A DNA stretch of 64,000 bases from Rugalucina vietnamica (lineage: Eukaryota; Mollusca; Bivalvia; Lucinida; Lucinidae). Every line of letters starts with the position of its first letter. The first letter of the stretch is position 1. Both the position numbers and the translations under genes were made by a program. The stretch spans positions 32,339,778 through 32,403,777 of the forward strand of contig OZ024876.1 of assembly GCA_964017185.1 (NCBI GenBank), in the 5' to 3' direction. The notes beneath the pieces were generated by a model. The model was not told where the DNA came from. It ran no database searches and saw only the letters and a list, made by a program, of their open reading frames with translations. This document shows, piece after piece, positions 45,509 to 57,016 of the stretch.

Positions 45509-47448
45509 CCAGAGGACCAATGGTCCTGTAAACGCTCACCTGAGTCTGCTGCATATACCAATTAACCCCAGTGCAGGGGCAGATGAAGCCCTTGGGCCGT
45601 TTTCTTTTTTCAGAATAATCAATATTCTGTCCATTTGCCAATTTCTTGCTGGCTTTTCCCTTCAAATGACATTTTAACAGTTTTTCCCATTCAAATGCAT
45701 GGGCAACCCATGTTGACCTTGCCATAAACTTGGTCAAGGTCATCACAGGGTCAAGATTTATATATACATTGTAGTACTTTAGCCATGGATGCTTCACGCC
45801 AAGTTTCATTGAAATCAATCTATTGGTTTCAGAGAAGATATTTGAAGGGTTTTTACCATATATGGGCAAGGCTGCCATCTTGGTCATGTGACCTATATTA
45901 TTGATATACACATTGGTTCCCCCATCCTAAAGATGCTTCACATAAAATTTGGCTTCAATTGGCCAAGTGGTTTCAGAGGAGAAGGAGGAGATGGTAATAT
46001 ACATGTATATTGCCCCGGGGTGTGGGCATATGAGCCCTTCTAAGGTCCAATTTTTTTTTCAGAATCATTAATATTTAGTCCTACTACCCATTTCCTGCAA
46101 GATTTTCACCTCAAATGACTTTTTAAAAGTTTTCCCCATTCAAATGCATTGGCGACCTATGTTGATCTTGTCGTAAAATAGATCAAGGTCACCACAGGGT
46201 CATGATTTATATACACATTGTAGTACTTCAGCCATTGGTGCTTCATATCGGTCCACCAGATTCCGAGAAGAAGATTTTGAAGGGTTTTTACCATATATGG
46301 GCATGGCAGCCATCTTGGTCATGTTAACTAGATAATTTATATATACATTAATTCCCCCATTCCATAGATGCTTCACATAAAATTTGGCTTTGATTCGCCA
46401 AGCGGTTTCAGAGGAGAAGATGTTTGAATATTATGGTAATATACATGTATATTGCCCCGGGGTGGTGGCAGATGAGTCCCTGGGGTCCAATTTTTTCAGA
46501 ATCATTAAAATTCAGTCCTACTGCCCATTTCCTGCAAGACTTTCACTTTAAATGACATTTAAAAAGTTTCCCCTATTCAAATGCATTGGCGACGTATGTT
46601 GACCTTGCCGTAAGAAAAGGTCAAGGTCATCACAGGGTCATGATTTATATATACATTGTAGTGCTTGAGCCATCGATGCTTCATGGCAAGTTTCTTTGAA
46701 ATCGATCCACCGGTTCTGGAGAAGAAGATTTTTGAAGGGTTTATACCATATATGGGCATAACCAGGGCATTGTGCCCATCTTGGTCATGTGACCTGGATT
46801 ATGTATATACACATTGATTACCCCTTCCTATTGATGCTTCACATAAAATTTGGCTTTGATTGGCCAAGCGGTTTCAGAGGAGATGATGTTTGAATATTAT
46901 GGTAATATACATGTATATTGCCCCGGGGTGGGGGCATATGAGCCCCTGGGGTCCAATTTTTTCAGAATCATTAATATTCAGTCCTACTGCCCATTTCCTG
47001 CAAGACTTTCACTTTAAATGACTTTAAATGACATTTTAAAAGTTTTCCCCATTCAAATGCATTGGCGACCTATGTTGACCTTGCCGTAAAATAGGTCAAG
47101 GTCATCACAGGGTCATGATTTATATATACATTATAGTGCTTGAACCATCAATGCTTCGTGCCAAGTTTCGTTGAAATCAGTCCACCGGTTCTGGAGAAGA
47201 AGATTTTTGAAGGGTTTTTACCATATATGGGCATGGCGGCCATCTTGGTCATGTGACCTGGATTTCTTATATACACATTGGTTCCCCCCTTCCTATAGAT
47301 GCTTCATACAAAATTTGGCTTTGGTTGGCCAAGCGGTTTCAGAGAATAAGATCTTTGAAATTGTGGACGGACGACGGACGGACGGACGGACGCCGGATCA
47401 TGGCCATACTATAAGCTCACCTTGTGAGCCTAACGGCTCAGGTGAGCT
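45509..47448 (+). mobile_element. Helentron-like element, full-length copy B inserted in a hairpin MITE
   Basis: CCAGAGGACCAATGGTCCTG at the left and the GTGAGCC-TAAC-GGCTCA hairpin plus GGTGAGCT at the right bound about four 450-bp monomers. Comparison with the uninterrupted MITE at 39813-39960 places the insertion inside the A run of AATAAGAAAAAcagg, with at most two A's duplicated. Insertion between A's (T's on the other strand) without a clear duplication, 5' GCTCACCTGAG complementary to the 3' hairpin stem, and a tandem core together fit Helentron/HINE-type rolling-circle elements. No protein is encoded; the 164-codon ORF at 45417-45911 is chance. Confidence 0.8.
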
Positions 47449-47530
47449 AAAAATAGGTATACCCCTGTATACCCCATTTTTGCTATATAAAAGTGGGGTT
47501 TAAGGGGGTATACATTACACGGACATGTTT
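47449..47530. mobile_element. Hairpin MITE, right part of the interrupted copy
   Basis: 'aaataggtatacccctgtat', 'gctatataaaagtggggttt' and 'aagggggtatacattacacg' continue the MITE of 45417-45508 and match 39897-39960 and the minus strand of 33484-33550. Confidence 0.8.
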
Positions 47531-47629
47531 TCATGATGTCAAGTTACAACAAGATTTGGACTCTCTTATCATTTGTGCTGAAAAAAAAAATGGGGTATGA
47601 AATTCAACGTCAAAAAGTGTTATCATCTC

Positions 47630-47760
47630 AGGGTCAAACAAAAGTCCAGACCTCACATTTTTATACTATGACCGGCCGGATCCTTCAACAAGGAGAAGAA
47701 ATCCCCTACCTTGGTATCACCTTCTCCGACAACATAAAATGGAAATAAACTATATGTCCA
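47630..47760 (+). mobile_element. Small LINE fragment (RT thumb region)
   Basis: Encodes YTMTGRILQQGEEIPYLGIT and FSDNIKWK before a stop at 47748. (I/E)-x-YLGI-T-(F/I)-(S/T)-x-x-(I/L)-KW is a standard LINE landmark just after the catalytic palm, also seen at 56255 and 61645. About 130 bp, broken at both ends. Confidence 0.65.
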
Positions 47761-48999
47761 GTTTCGACTCCTCCGCCAGCAAGGTATAACCACGCCCACC
47801 CCTATTCCTCAGACAAACATTGAGTTTTTGCATCAATATTTACCTATAAAAAGCACGTGTTGGTTTGTTTGTCTAACTCCCTTGTTGTCTAACCGTCATT
47901 GGCCGTTAGCTAATGTACTGATTTGAATGGTTAATATAAAAATGAATACTAATGATGAGGACTAAGCATCCTAGGATAAAACAGAAGTTATCTTTTACAT
48001 CAAACAAAAGACATCTTTTAATGTCCATTTATAGTAACTGACATAAGAGTAGTAAAGATGACCTTAGTATTTCTTCAATGTACTTTATTAGTGGAGCTGC
48101 TAAGTGAGAAAATACTTCAGTTGATGATACAAGCATGAAATTTTCACCATATGCTCTTTACATGACACACATTCAAAAACGATTCCTGGCCACGCGAAAT
48201 TCGGTCATTTTCAAGATGGCCGCCAAAATCCAAGATGGCCGACACTTCTGTAAGGGGTCTGTGTAATAAATTGATCATATCTCTGATTCTATTTGGCACA
48301 GAACTGAAGTATAATCATCACCCTTATATCTTATATCCAAATCAACAAGTTGCCTTATTTGCATATTAATGAATATTAATGAGTTCTATATTTTTGCCTC
48401 CAAAATCATGAAAATTGCTAAAAATCATATTAAAAATCAAATTATTCAACCATGGACTCTGCTGGAATGTCAAATGAAATATATAACTTAAATTTCACTT
48501 TGTCATACATTAAATTAGCATGATTAAATTAAAGCTTATTTGCATATTTATGAATATTTATTTGAAATTACTCAATTTGTCTTCAAATTTTTGCGTTTAT
48601 CAAGCTGTGCAGTACAAAACTGATCATTCAATATTTTATACAAAGAAAGAATCATACACATTTTAAACTCTGTTACTGTCCTTTCTTCCAATGCCCCTTA
48701 GAGTTAAGTTGTTAATTATAAATAATGTCATGAATATTAATGACATATTGTCCTTATAATTTAAAAGAGAAAGCTATGGGAATTCAAGAAATAAAGGAAA
48801 AGAAATTATCTTAAATAACCATGATATTTTGACTGAAGAAATAAAATACAAAAATAAAATATTGTTTAATTCTACTAACCAATAAGCATGAATTATGCAA
48901 ATTAACTCATTAAGAATAATTCCATTCAGTACAGCTTATTTAAATTAAACTGAACTGGCTTTGCAATAAATATATCAAAGCCAATTGCCCAGCATATAC

Positions 49000-49250
49000 G
49001 TGTCATTTCGAGAGTTGTTCACAACTGTAAGATTTATTGGTCTTCTTGACAGCTACATGAACACATTTTGCACATGAAAGGCCTGAACGGTAGCATTTCC
49101 CGTAAATTGTAACTTTATACAACCACACTTTTGTAACTCCTGACAGTATTCGGCAATACCAGACTGTGTTGTCCATTTAGAAACCCATAAGTTGTTCTGC
49201 TTTGTCCAGCCAAAATTCAGAGATGGCAACTGTTGTTCAGGCAACTGTTT
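49000..49250 (-). pseudogene. Decayed Cys-rich repeat-associated protein fragment
   Basis: Minus-strand reading LPSLNFGWTKQNNLWVSKWT then TQSGIAEYCQELQKCGCIK; after a frameshift MCKMCSCSCQED. The pattern GW-x-n-W-x-x-x-WT...A-x-x-C-x-EL-x-KCGC-K...C-x-C matches, from memory, a Cys-rich C-terminal domain often seen beside transposon-derived genes in invertebrates. The frameshift and short length mark it as a relic. Confidence 0.35.
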
Positions 49251-49294
49251 AAAAGTGCAAAATTACAATGATTCCATAAGGCTTTATGTTGTCA

Positions 49295-49870
49295 AATCTA
49301 AAGGGTCACTGACGAGGCTTAAGTAGCCAAAACCATGTTTTTTGTCCACCCCCTTTCTCATTAATATGTTAATTACTCTTGGAGGATCATAGTTTAATTG
49401 TTATTTGCTATTACTGCAGCTGATAATGTATCATATGGCTGCTCTAAATGTTCATCCCCTTTCGCATCAATATGTTCATTACTCATGAAGGATCATAGTC
49501 GTAATTGTTATTTGCTATTACTGCAGCTGGTGCTGTGTCATGGCGGCCCTAAAAGTCATCTATAGTATAGATTATATTTCTCTTTTGGTCTTTTTGAGAT
49601 CAGCGAGGACATTCTGGGAAATTAAGAAAATTATTATTGGTTTAGATACATTTTCTAACCTACATTTAATATATTTGGCCCGATTTGGATAATTCTAGTC
49701 TTTGTACCTACTACTCAGTAAAACGGTGCAAAAGTACAATAATTATTAATAATTATGTCATTTTTGTAAAATCTAAAGGGTTTTTGACGAGGCTTGAGTA
49801 GCCGAAACCATGGTTTGGTCCATCCCCTTTCTCATTAATATGTTCACTTCTCTTATAGGATCTCAGTTTC
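49295..49870. repeat. Three copies of a 'GACGAGGCTTAAGTAGCC' repeat
   Basis: 'taaaggg..tctgacgaggctt.agtagcc.aaacca' followed by 'cccctttctcattaatatgtt' occurs near 49300 and 49775, with a partial copy near 49450. Relatives are near 14710 and 19605. Non-coding. Confidence 0.65.
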
Positions 49871-50113
49871 ATTTTTATCTGTTGATTTCTATATTGCAAA
49901 CAATTGTTTCTTTTTTGACACTATTATCCGTGCACTGGTTTGTATAGCATGCAAGTACGTACTTGTATAATGTTTTTAGGTGGTTTTTTCATCACATCTA
50001 AGGAAGTTGTTTGGAGGTCTGCTGTTAACAGTTATTTTTCCACGAACTCATGATCCTAGTTTCTGTCAGGACTCGCCCTTCAAACTATCCTGGCGATAAG
50101 TATAAATACAATA

Positions 50114-50372
50114 TCAACTCTGGAGTGTTTCTGGGCATAGAGCATAGGATTCAATGTGAGGTACGATCAGCTCAGTGGCATAATCATCCAAGGTTTTGCT
50201 GCTCCGGGCTGTCACATCAATCAGTGTCTGCATTTGGCTGTTCATCAGTTGTATTTGTTCCTTGCACAAGGGTGTCAAGAAGCTGTCCCTGACTTTGTTC
50301 AGGAGTACAACATGCCATTTTGTGAAATGACAGAGGACAGTTTTGATTTTCATATCGTAAAAATTCCTACAA
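50114..50372 (-). CDS. Possible downstream exon of the same candidate gene
   Basis: Behind an acceptor-like AATTGTAG two frames are open. One reads NFYDMKIKTVLCHFTKWHVV, LLNKVRDSFLTPLCKEQIQL and MNSQMQTLIDVTARSSKTLD, then DYATELIVPHIESYALC to a stop at 50114, a plausible helical segment. Another reads EFLRYENQNCPLSFHKMACC and stops after about 49 codons. The plus strand is also open here (50156-50461). Which, if any, is real cannot be settled by eye. Confidence 0.25.
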
Positions 50373-50457
50373 TTTGGCATGAGATCAATAGCCTCGAAAA
50401 TAGTCTACAGCCATCTTTCAAACAGTCAAGCTTACACTTACCTGATGATTGGTCGGG

Positions 50458-50658
50458 TTAAACTTTCCTACTGAAAAGAGGAAGCTTGTTCTTGACGGGC
50501 TCATTAAACGAGGGCTTCTGGTTGCTTGCCATGTCCTTCACAAACTTTTCATATTGAGTGTCGGGAAGTCTGTGTTTACTACCATTGTGTAGATACCATG
50601 CGATAGAGAGCATGTTCGAATTGCACATAACTTCGGAAATCTCATATTGCTTGCTCAT
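50458..50658 (-). CDS. Candidate 5' exon of an unrecognised gene
   Basis: ATG at 50658 starts 66 codons: MSKQYEISEVMCNSNMLSIA, WYLHNGSKHRLPDTQYEKFV, KDMASNQKPSFNEPVKNKLP, LFSRKV. Composition and codon use look protein-like and it is not made of the surrounding repeats. Fourteen bases past its stop lies a near-ideal donor, CATCAG|GTAAGT (about 50445). An acceptor-like CTTCCTCTTTTCAG also sits inside the last codons, so a 28-nt exon or alternative splicing is possible. About 75 bp downstream, AAATTGTAG opens further minus-strand reading (50114-50372). About 250 bp upstream are an E2F consensus and a CCAAT box. I do not recognise the protein. Confidence 0.35.
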   Translation of the reverse strand: MSKQYEISEVMCNSNMLSIAWYLHNGSKHRLPDTQYEKFVKDMASNQKPSFNEPVKNKLPLFSRKV

Positions 50659-50904
50659 GTTTAATAATTAAAGAACAACGGTTTCCATATATTTTCAATC
50701 ATATGCAGCGTATTGTGGGCAGTTTTGCTAGAAATAGATCAGCTCTAGCAGTGAATTGTTGAGAAATAATTCACTGTTTGGAGGTCAGTTGTAAAGAAGA
50801 TCAAATCACGAGCGCGGATCTATTTGGTTTCTAACACACAATAAACAGAGCAAAGGTCGCTGAAACTGTCGATAACTCTCAGCTTTCCACCATTGCATTG
50901 CAGA

Positions 50905-50994
50905 TTTCCCGCCAAATATTTGACTGTAATGCGGATATTTGCATACATTCATTACGTTTGTAATGCGTTAAAACGACATTACATCATCTATTGG
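50905..50994 (-). promoter_or_regulatory. E2F consensus and CCAAT box
   Basis: TTTGGCGGGAAA (minus strand, 50905-50916) matches the canonical E2F site, and CCAAT (minus, 50990-50994) lies 74 bp further upstream. Their order and distance suit a cell-cycle-type promoter for the ATG at 50658. E2F sites work in both orientations, so a plus-strand gene is not excluded, but none is visible. Confidence 0.4.
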
Positions 50995-52049
50995 TGATTG
51001 ATGGGATATGATAGATGACATCACAAATGATATCGAAATGGCGCAAAGTAATGCCACGCTTATTCTTCAGTGAAGTGTTGCACAATATAACGGTTTTATA
51101 TAGGCAAGATGTGTTAGAATTAGAAGTGTCTTATTTCTTTTGTCTATATTTAGACCACTTCGCGACAAAAAAAAAATATCGAAATGTATGTTGCATATGA
51201 TAGAATATTTCGAATATAACTTAAAAGCGAGGGGCACCACATATTTTCCGAACATAGGTCCAGTCCGAACTGTAAAATTTAACTGTGACGTCACCGTCTT
51301 GTACACAAGTGACATCTTACACAGAGTTTGCTTCTCGATAGTGATATTGCTTCTGACCGATAGACATTGATATATGTACTATTATAGCTGAATGTTTTAC
51401 TAAACCAGTAGACGTACAGTCCAAAATTTTGTTAAAAAGTCGAAACTGAATTTTCTGTATCATTTTCTTAAAAATCATGAATATTAATGAAAATTCTAAT
51501 GCTCACCTGGATACCTAATGAAAACAATTATACAGTTGAACAAAAGGCTCAATCTTACTTAGGCACCAGTTATGACATTTAAAATTGACAAAACATGTGA
51601 AATTGTCAATTTCCAACATTTTTGCTACTGATTTTAGCTAAAATGGAGAAATTCATTAATATTCATGAATATGCAAATTAGCATTTTTTGCATTTTGAAC
51701 TTTATACAAAAGGACAATGCCGTAGCTGTAATTTGGAATCAAAATTGTTGTTCTGTGATCATCACAATGTGAGTTATGATCAATCACCTACACCAACTCT
51801 CTTAAATATGTCGGCCATTTTGGTTTTTGGCGGCCATCTTGAAAATGGCCGAATTCGAAGTGGCCAGGAATCATTTTGTAATCTGCATTATTTGGAGAAC
51901 ATATGGTGTAAATTTCATGCTTGTATCATCAACTGAAGTATTCCCTCAAATTTGCTCACTTAGCAGCTCCGCTATATGCAACAAAAATCTAATTACTTTT
52001 GTAAGAGAAAATGTTAACTGGTGCACTTGTAGGGAAAATTGTTATCACT

Positions 52050-52580
52050 GTGTGATTGAAATGTTGACTGAGGATAATCTGAAACTACCAAGTCTCCAAG
52101 ATCGACTCAGAGATTCAAGGCTTACGCTGATGTACAAGGTGGTGGAAGAGCATGTACTGGCAATCAACTGAACAAGGATCACTACATACAACCTCAGAGA
52201 CAAAGGCGGGCTATTCGGGCTACTAGATACACAGATTTTGATCACAAAAACATTGTCGAAAACTACATTACTAACAACTCCAAGTGCTTCAAACCAATTG
52301 CCTTCAAAACTGCCAACTTTAGAAACTCATTCTTTGTCAGAACAGTTTACGACTGGAACAAATTGGATGATAGTGTAGTAAATTCCGATAGTGTCAACTG
52401 CTTCAAAAACAAACTTTCAACAACCCAATTTGACTAAATACGCACTCCTCCCGTCGTGTAAAAGCCTACAGTGGTATCTACGACGTAACACCATACAGAT
52501 AATATACGGTCTGCCAAACTTGAATGAAAACCGCATCCTATGTCTGCCAAACTTGACTAAATGATAACCGCATCCCGAAA
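52050..52580 (+). mobile_element. LINE C-terminal fragment with duplicated 3' tail
   Basis: Reads LPSLQDRLRDSRLTLMYKVV, then after a frameshift NKDHYIQPQRQRRAIRATRY, a segment ending NSFFVRTVYDWNKLDDSVVN and FKNKLSTTQFD with stop near 52436. (L/S)-x-x-R-R-x-x-R-L-x-LMYK and N-S-F-F-x-RT-x-x-(D/E)WN-x-L are standard LINE ORF2 endings. In the 3' flank 'tctgccaaacttga' plus 'aaccgcatcc' is repeated twice (52511-52577). Confidence 0.75.
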
Positions 52581-52599
52581 TCATGTCCACATTTGTGTC

Positions 52600-53730
52600 T
52601 ACAGTACTCAACGGAATTTTCGTTCTTGCTTGGGATATGTACTTTAATTGCTACAAAAGCTGCATTGAAAACAGCGCATCGTTCATTTCACATGTGTGTT
52701 GCGTATAATCTTGCCATGATTTTCAGAGTTGCAGCAGCTGTCATTTTGGATGCCATCTTGGTCTTGAATAAATATGTCAGACTAGTTTCTTTATTTTTGC
52801 TGCAGATGTTACATGAATATGTGTTTTGGTAAAAACCAATACTAGCTTTTAATTATCATGTGATTATGTGAAGCTAATTCTGACATACAAGGTCAAAATT
52901 AAAATTATTTTTGTTTCCCACCGGGAAAATTTCACACGGTTTTGAATTCGTATTTTTATGATTTCATTTAATAACGTTACATACCGAGAATTTATTTTTT
53001 GTTTTCATTCCAGCAGTATTTTCATATTATCATTTATATGCGCAGTTGAGGGTAATTAGAATTTGAAACGTTTTCTATTCAACTTCACAAGCAAACCATG
53101 CACGAAAAGCGAACGTCCGCGGCGTAGACACTGTGTACAATTCACTCGGTAGTTTCCCAGACAGATTATCTGTTGTCTCGTATCAATTGATAGACATTTT
53201 TTCTATAAATTTATAGAGTATCTATAGCTATATAAATCAAACCCTTTCCCCCAGCTGTTCCATCGTGCCATATGATATGAGTATTTTAAAGTGAAGGAAA
53301 GAATATGGAAGAAAGAAAATGTTGGCTTTACGGCTCGTAGACATACCGTCACACTAGCCTTAAAAGCGGGTCTTCACACTAGCCTTAAAAGCGGGTCTTA
53401 TGATACCACTTTAGGGTCATGGAACATCATTTTGCCTCACAAAACTTCCGTTTAGCAATGCTATTGGTTATATGGGGTGAGGTTGCTGCATATTTTACCT
53501 TTGCAGAAAGGAAGTGGTGTTGGCATACTTGGTAATATGTTTTTGTAATGCATGTCAGGGGCATCTGGCTTTCACCGTCTGTGTATGGTGGATTGCATTG
53601 TCTGTAATCAAGGTCAATTTTAACTAGACAGGGTTAACGTACATAATGCTAGAGTCCCCTTTCCCCTACGTGCAACAATGGCGATTATCTAAGTTAGGAA
53701 AAAGGACATATCCCTCTGAAACTACTACAA
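52600..53730. other. No supported gene; 25-bp duplication
   Basis: 'cacactagccttaaaagcgg' plus 'gtctt' occurs twice in tandem at about 53350-53400. ORFs at 52593-52832 and elsewhere match nothing known. Confidence 0.45.
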
Positions 53731-53734
53731 GGGT

Positions 53735-54750
53735 TCCTGTTCAAGAGAAGAAGATTTTTGAAGGGTTTTTACCATATATGGACATGGTGGCCATCTTGGT
53801 CATGTGACCTGGCTTATTTATATATACATGTACATCGGTTACCTCTTCCTATAGATGCTTCATATAAAATTTGGCTTTGATTGGCCAAGTGGTTTCAGAG
53901 AAAAAGATTTTTGAATATTTTGGTAAAAATATTTATGTACTCACTCAACGTTAGAGACCCCAACAGCGGTGATTGTCTAAGTTAGGGAAAAGATAGGACA
54001 TATCTCTCTGAAACTACTTCAAGGGTTCCGGTTCATGGGTTCCGGAGAAGAAGATTTTTGAAGGTTTTTTTTAACCATATATGGGCATGGTAGCCATCTT
54101 GGTAATGTGACCTGGATTATTTATATATACATCGGCTCCCTCTTCCTACAGATGCTTCATATAAAATTTGGCTTTGATTGGCCAAGCCGTTTTAGAGAAA
54201 AAGATTTTTGAATATTATGGTAATATACATGTATACTGCGATTACTGCCCCAGGGTGGGGGCAGATGAGCCCCTGGGGTCATTTTTTTCAGAATCATTGA
54301 TATTCAGTCCTTCAGCCCATTTCCTACAAGATTTTCTCTTTAAATGACATTTTAACAGTTTTCCCTATTCAAATGCATAGGCCACCTATGTTGACCTTGC
54401 CGTAAAATAGGTCAAGGTCATCACAGGGTCATGATTTATGTATACATTGTAGTACTTGAATCATCGATGCTTCATGCCAAGTTTCATTGAAATCAGTCCA
54501 CCGGTTCCTTGAAAGATTTTACCATATATGGGCATGGTGGCCATCTTGGTAATGTGATCTGGATTATTTATATACACCTTGCTTCCCCCTTCCTATAGAT
54601 ACTCCATAAAATATTTGTTATTGATTGGCCAAGCGGTTTCAGAGAAGATCTTTGAAAAGTGTAGACGACGGACGACGATGGACAGATGCCGGATGCCTGC
54701 ATATCCTTCCTATAAACTCAACTGTTAGCCTTCGGCTCAGGTGAGCTTAA
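53735..54750 (+). mobile_element. Partial Helentron-like element
   Basis: Two to three 450-bp monomers ('ggccatcttggtcatgtgac' near 53790, 'gtagccatcttggtaatgtg' near 54088, 'ggtggccatcttggtaatgt' near 54535) lead to 'ccttcggctcaggtgagctt' at the 3' end. The 5' end lacks the CCAGAGGACC start. A short extra 3' remnant ('cgattaggtgagctaata') lies near 54820. Confidence 0.65.
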
Positions 54751-55045
54751 AAGCAGAGGCAAGACATATCACTGATATACATGTACAGAAGTTTAAGTTC
54801 GCCTTGGAAGCCTAATGGCTCGATTAGGTGAGCTAATAATGACAGGAAAATCTCGGCTAATTATAATGAGGTTTCCAATTTAAAAGACCATGTCATGATT
54901 CCATAATGATCAACTTGCTATGATCTGCTATGTGTCTGTTGTTAAAAAAAACCCCAACAATTTCATTTATAACATAACCTGTTTCTACGGCCACCAAAGA
55001 TAGCGTTATTATGAGGATGACCTATAACTAAGAAAGCTCTTTACA

Positions 55046-55365
55046 TCATGTTGTGGACCTTTGTATAAAGTCATTAGCTTCCGTCAAGACTTTCTTCATG
55101 TCCTCAAACATTGCATTATATTCCAAGGCCTCTGTCAAGTTCAACCACTTATAGTCTTTATGTTCATGTGACAATGTCACAGTTGCATCAGCATCTTTTA
55201 ATTCACCCAACCAGTAGGTAACTTCTTTAGGTTTGCCTCTAACCTCATAGTTCAGCACTGCTTTGTAACTCTCAATGATATTGATCTGGTTTTTATCCAG
55301 TCCAGCCTCCTCTTGAGTTTCACGTAATGCTGCCTCCATCTCTGTCTCACCAGGGTCTAAATGCC
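55046..55365 (-). CDS. NUDT2: NUDT2 (Ap4A hydrolase), exon 2
   Basis: Encodes residues 40-145. It opens in the Nudix box, GHLDPGETEMEAALRETQEE then AGL, matching G-x5-E-x7-RE-U-x-EE-x-GU with the metal-binding RE-x-x-EE glutamates intact. Next come the SYKAVLNYEVRGKPKEVTYW and LSHEHKDYKWLNLTEA segments, both characteristic of asymmetric diadenosine tetraphosphatases (the latter corresponds to LSHEHQAYRWL in the human enzyme). Stop TGA at 55046-55048. The acceptor TCTTTTGCAG lies at 55366-55375. Joining G from exon 1 to GG here restores K-G-H in phase. The enzyme hydrolyses Ap4A to AMP and ATP. Confidence 0.92.
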
Positions 55366-56019
55366 CTGCAAAAGATTGATACCATTCCACATGTATGTCA
55401 GCTGTGTCAGTAAAATAAAAACTGCAATTACCCGCACCAAAAAATATTTCAATTTCTTCACAAAGATCTTTTTCTTTGGAATTTCTATTTTCCAATGCAT
55501 CATGCACCTGTCAATATTATCTCCAAGAGGTGGGGGACAGCAGATGTTTGCACTTTAAAATGGCATGGTATGAAAATTGTATCTGAACAATAAGTCCACA
55601 GGCATTTATATTCAAGCACCCATTTTTTTTCAACAATGAAGAAAAATAATTTCTTAACAAAAATACAGTCTCTAAGATTAAATTAAACTCAAATACAAAC
55701 CAGGCAGGCCAGATAATTTCAAGTACCAGAGTACTTTGGGGATATCCAGCTCAACAAAATGCTGAAACTGGCTGTTCTGGCACCACTGGATAATTTTAAT
55801 TTGAACTTTGTTTACTACTAAACTGAAGTTAGAAAGGACTTTTGGTCAGCCTGAAAATCCTACCTGAGCAATTGTATTCAAGGATATTTATGTTGGCACA
55901 ATGACATGAAAGTGATCAATTTGACAGTTATGCCTTATATGTCAGTGCACATGTGCAAGAACTGCTTTGAACCTGAGATTTAAAGAGAGAGCTACATACT
56001 TTGCAACTAAACATTTACT

Positions 56020-57016
56020 ACACCAGATCTTACAGGATGACCTGAATAACCTAGGACAATGGGAGACCGATTGGCAAATGAAATTTGACGTTGCCAAATG
56101 TCATTCAATGAGGGTGACGCGGCACCTCCCTAGCAATCAAACACATTTTAACTACTCACTACATCAACAAACATTGGAACAGGTTCAGTCTATCTATCTT
56201 CTGATACTGAGTCGATCAATTTCTGATCATCACCTCAGGTGTGGGGTCCGCCAAATACCTTGGAATTACTATCACTGACGACTTGGAATGGGGTCAACAT
56301 GTTGCTGAAATTTCTTCTAAAGCATCTAAGACTTTGGGTTTTCTTCGGCGCAATTTGGCACTTGCACCTAGGCATACAAAGGAAGTTGCATACCAAACAT
56401 TGGTTCGCCCTCAGCTCGAGTATGCAGTTCCTATTTGGCATCCCTATAATGAAACTGAGACAAAAAAGGTGGAGAAAGTGCAGAAGACAGCAGCCAGGTG
56501 GGTCTGCAGGCGATGGCATAATGCCAGTAGCGTCAATGACATGCTTGATGAACTTGAGTGGCCATCCCTGGAGGACCGCAGGCTAAAGTCTTCCCTAACT
56601 TTCTTTTACAAGATTCACTCCGGTACAGTGTCTCTTGACAAAGATAAATATCTGACCCCGGCACCCAGACTAAGATATACCAGGGCATCTCATGAATCAC
56701 AGTGCACACGATACATGTCCTATACTGATGCTCTGAAGAATTCTTTCTTCCCAAGGACTATTCCACTTTGGAATAGTTTACCTTCTTCAGTGGTCGCATC
56801 TAAGACCACGGAAGAGTTTAAGGCTCTCATTTAAACCATGGTTCCAGAGGTATACGTTTTAGTATGCCTCTGTCTAGCTTCTTGTAAATAGTTTTAATGG
56901 CCCATCCCGAATGTTTTCCCCCTAATTTGCCAAATTCAAAATTTAGCCACCCAACCCACACCTGAGGTGATGATCAGAAATTGATCGACTCAGTATCTGA
57001 AGACAGACAGACAGAC
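56020..57016 (+). mobile_element. 5'-truncated LINE in the NUDT2 intron, with a 56-bp inverted templated insertion
   Basis: RT-downstream sequence starts at QILQDDLNNLGQWETDWQMK (about 56022) and runs to LHQQTLEQVQS (56190). It resumes at 56247 with SAKYLGITITDDLEW and goes on to NSFFPRTIPLWNSLPSSVV and FKALI, stop at 56832. The frame changes because 56 bp (56191-56246) are inserted. The insert is an inverted near-copy of 56955-57010, just beyond the 3' end of the ORF. Removing it rejoins a normal VQSAKYLG. The 3' end is near the (GACA)n stretch at 57001-57016. It is antisense to NUDT2. Confidence 0.85.

Larger units (their letters stand above)
48089..51974. mobile_element. 3.9-kb segment bounded by ~290-bp inverted repeats
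   Basis: TAGTGGAGCTGCTAAGTGAG at 48089 is mirrored by CACTTAGCAGCTCCGCTA ending 51974. Inverted similarity continues inward about 290 bp ('agttgatgatacaagcatga', 'atttcaccatatg', 'attcctggccac', 'aagatggccgcc', 'tttgcatatt.atgaatatta'). TAT flanks both ends (48086-48088, 51975-51977), a possible 3-bp duplication. Inside are a decayed Cys-rich fragment, three copies of a dispersed repeat and the E2F-linked candidate exon. No transposase is seen. Confidence 0.5.

Noticed and set aside
45417-45911. 164-codon minus-strand ORF
   Set aside because: Lies wholly in the Helentron-like element and the hairpin MITE; a similar ORF at 1787-2368 comes from the other copy.
55361-55558. Minus-strand extension of the Nudix ORF upstream to 55507 as the true N-terminus
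   Set aside because: A consensus acceptor at 55366 and a phase-matched exon at 57256-57373 give the known NUDT2 N-terminus; the extension is intronic.
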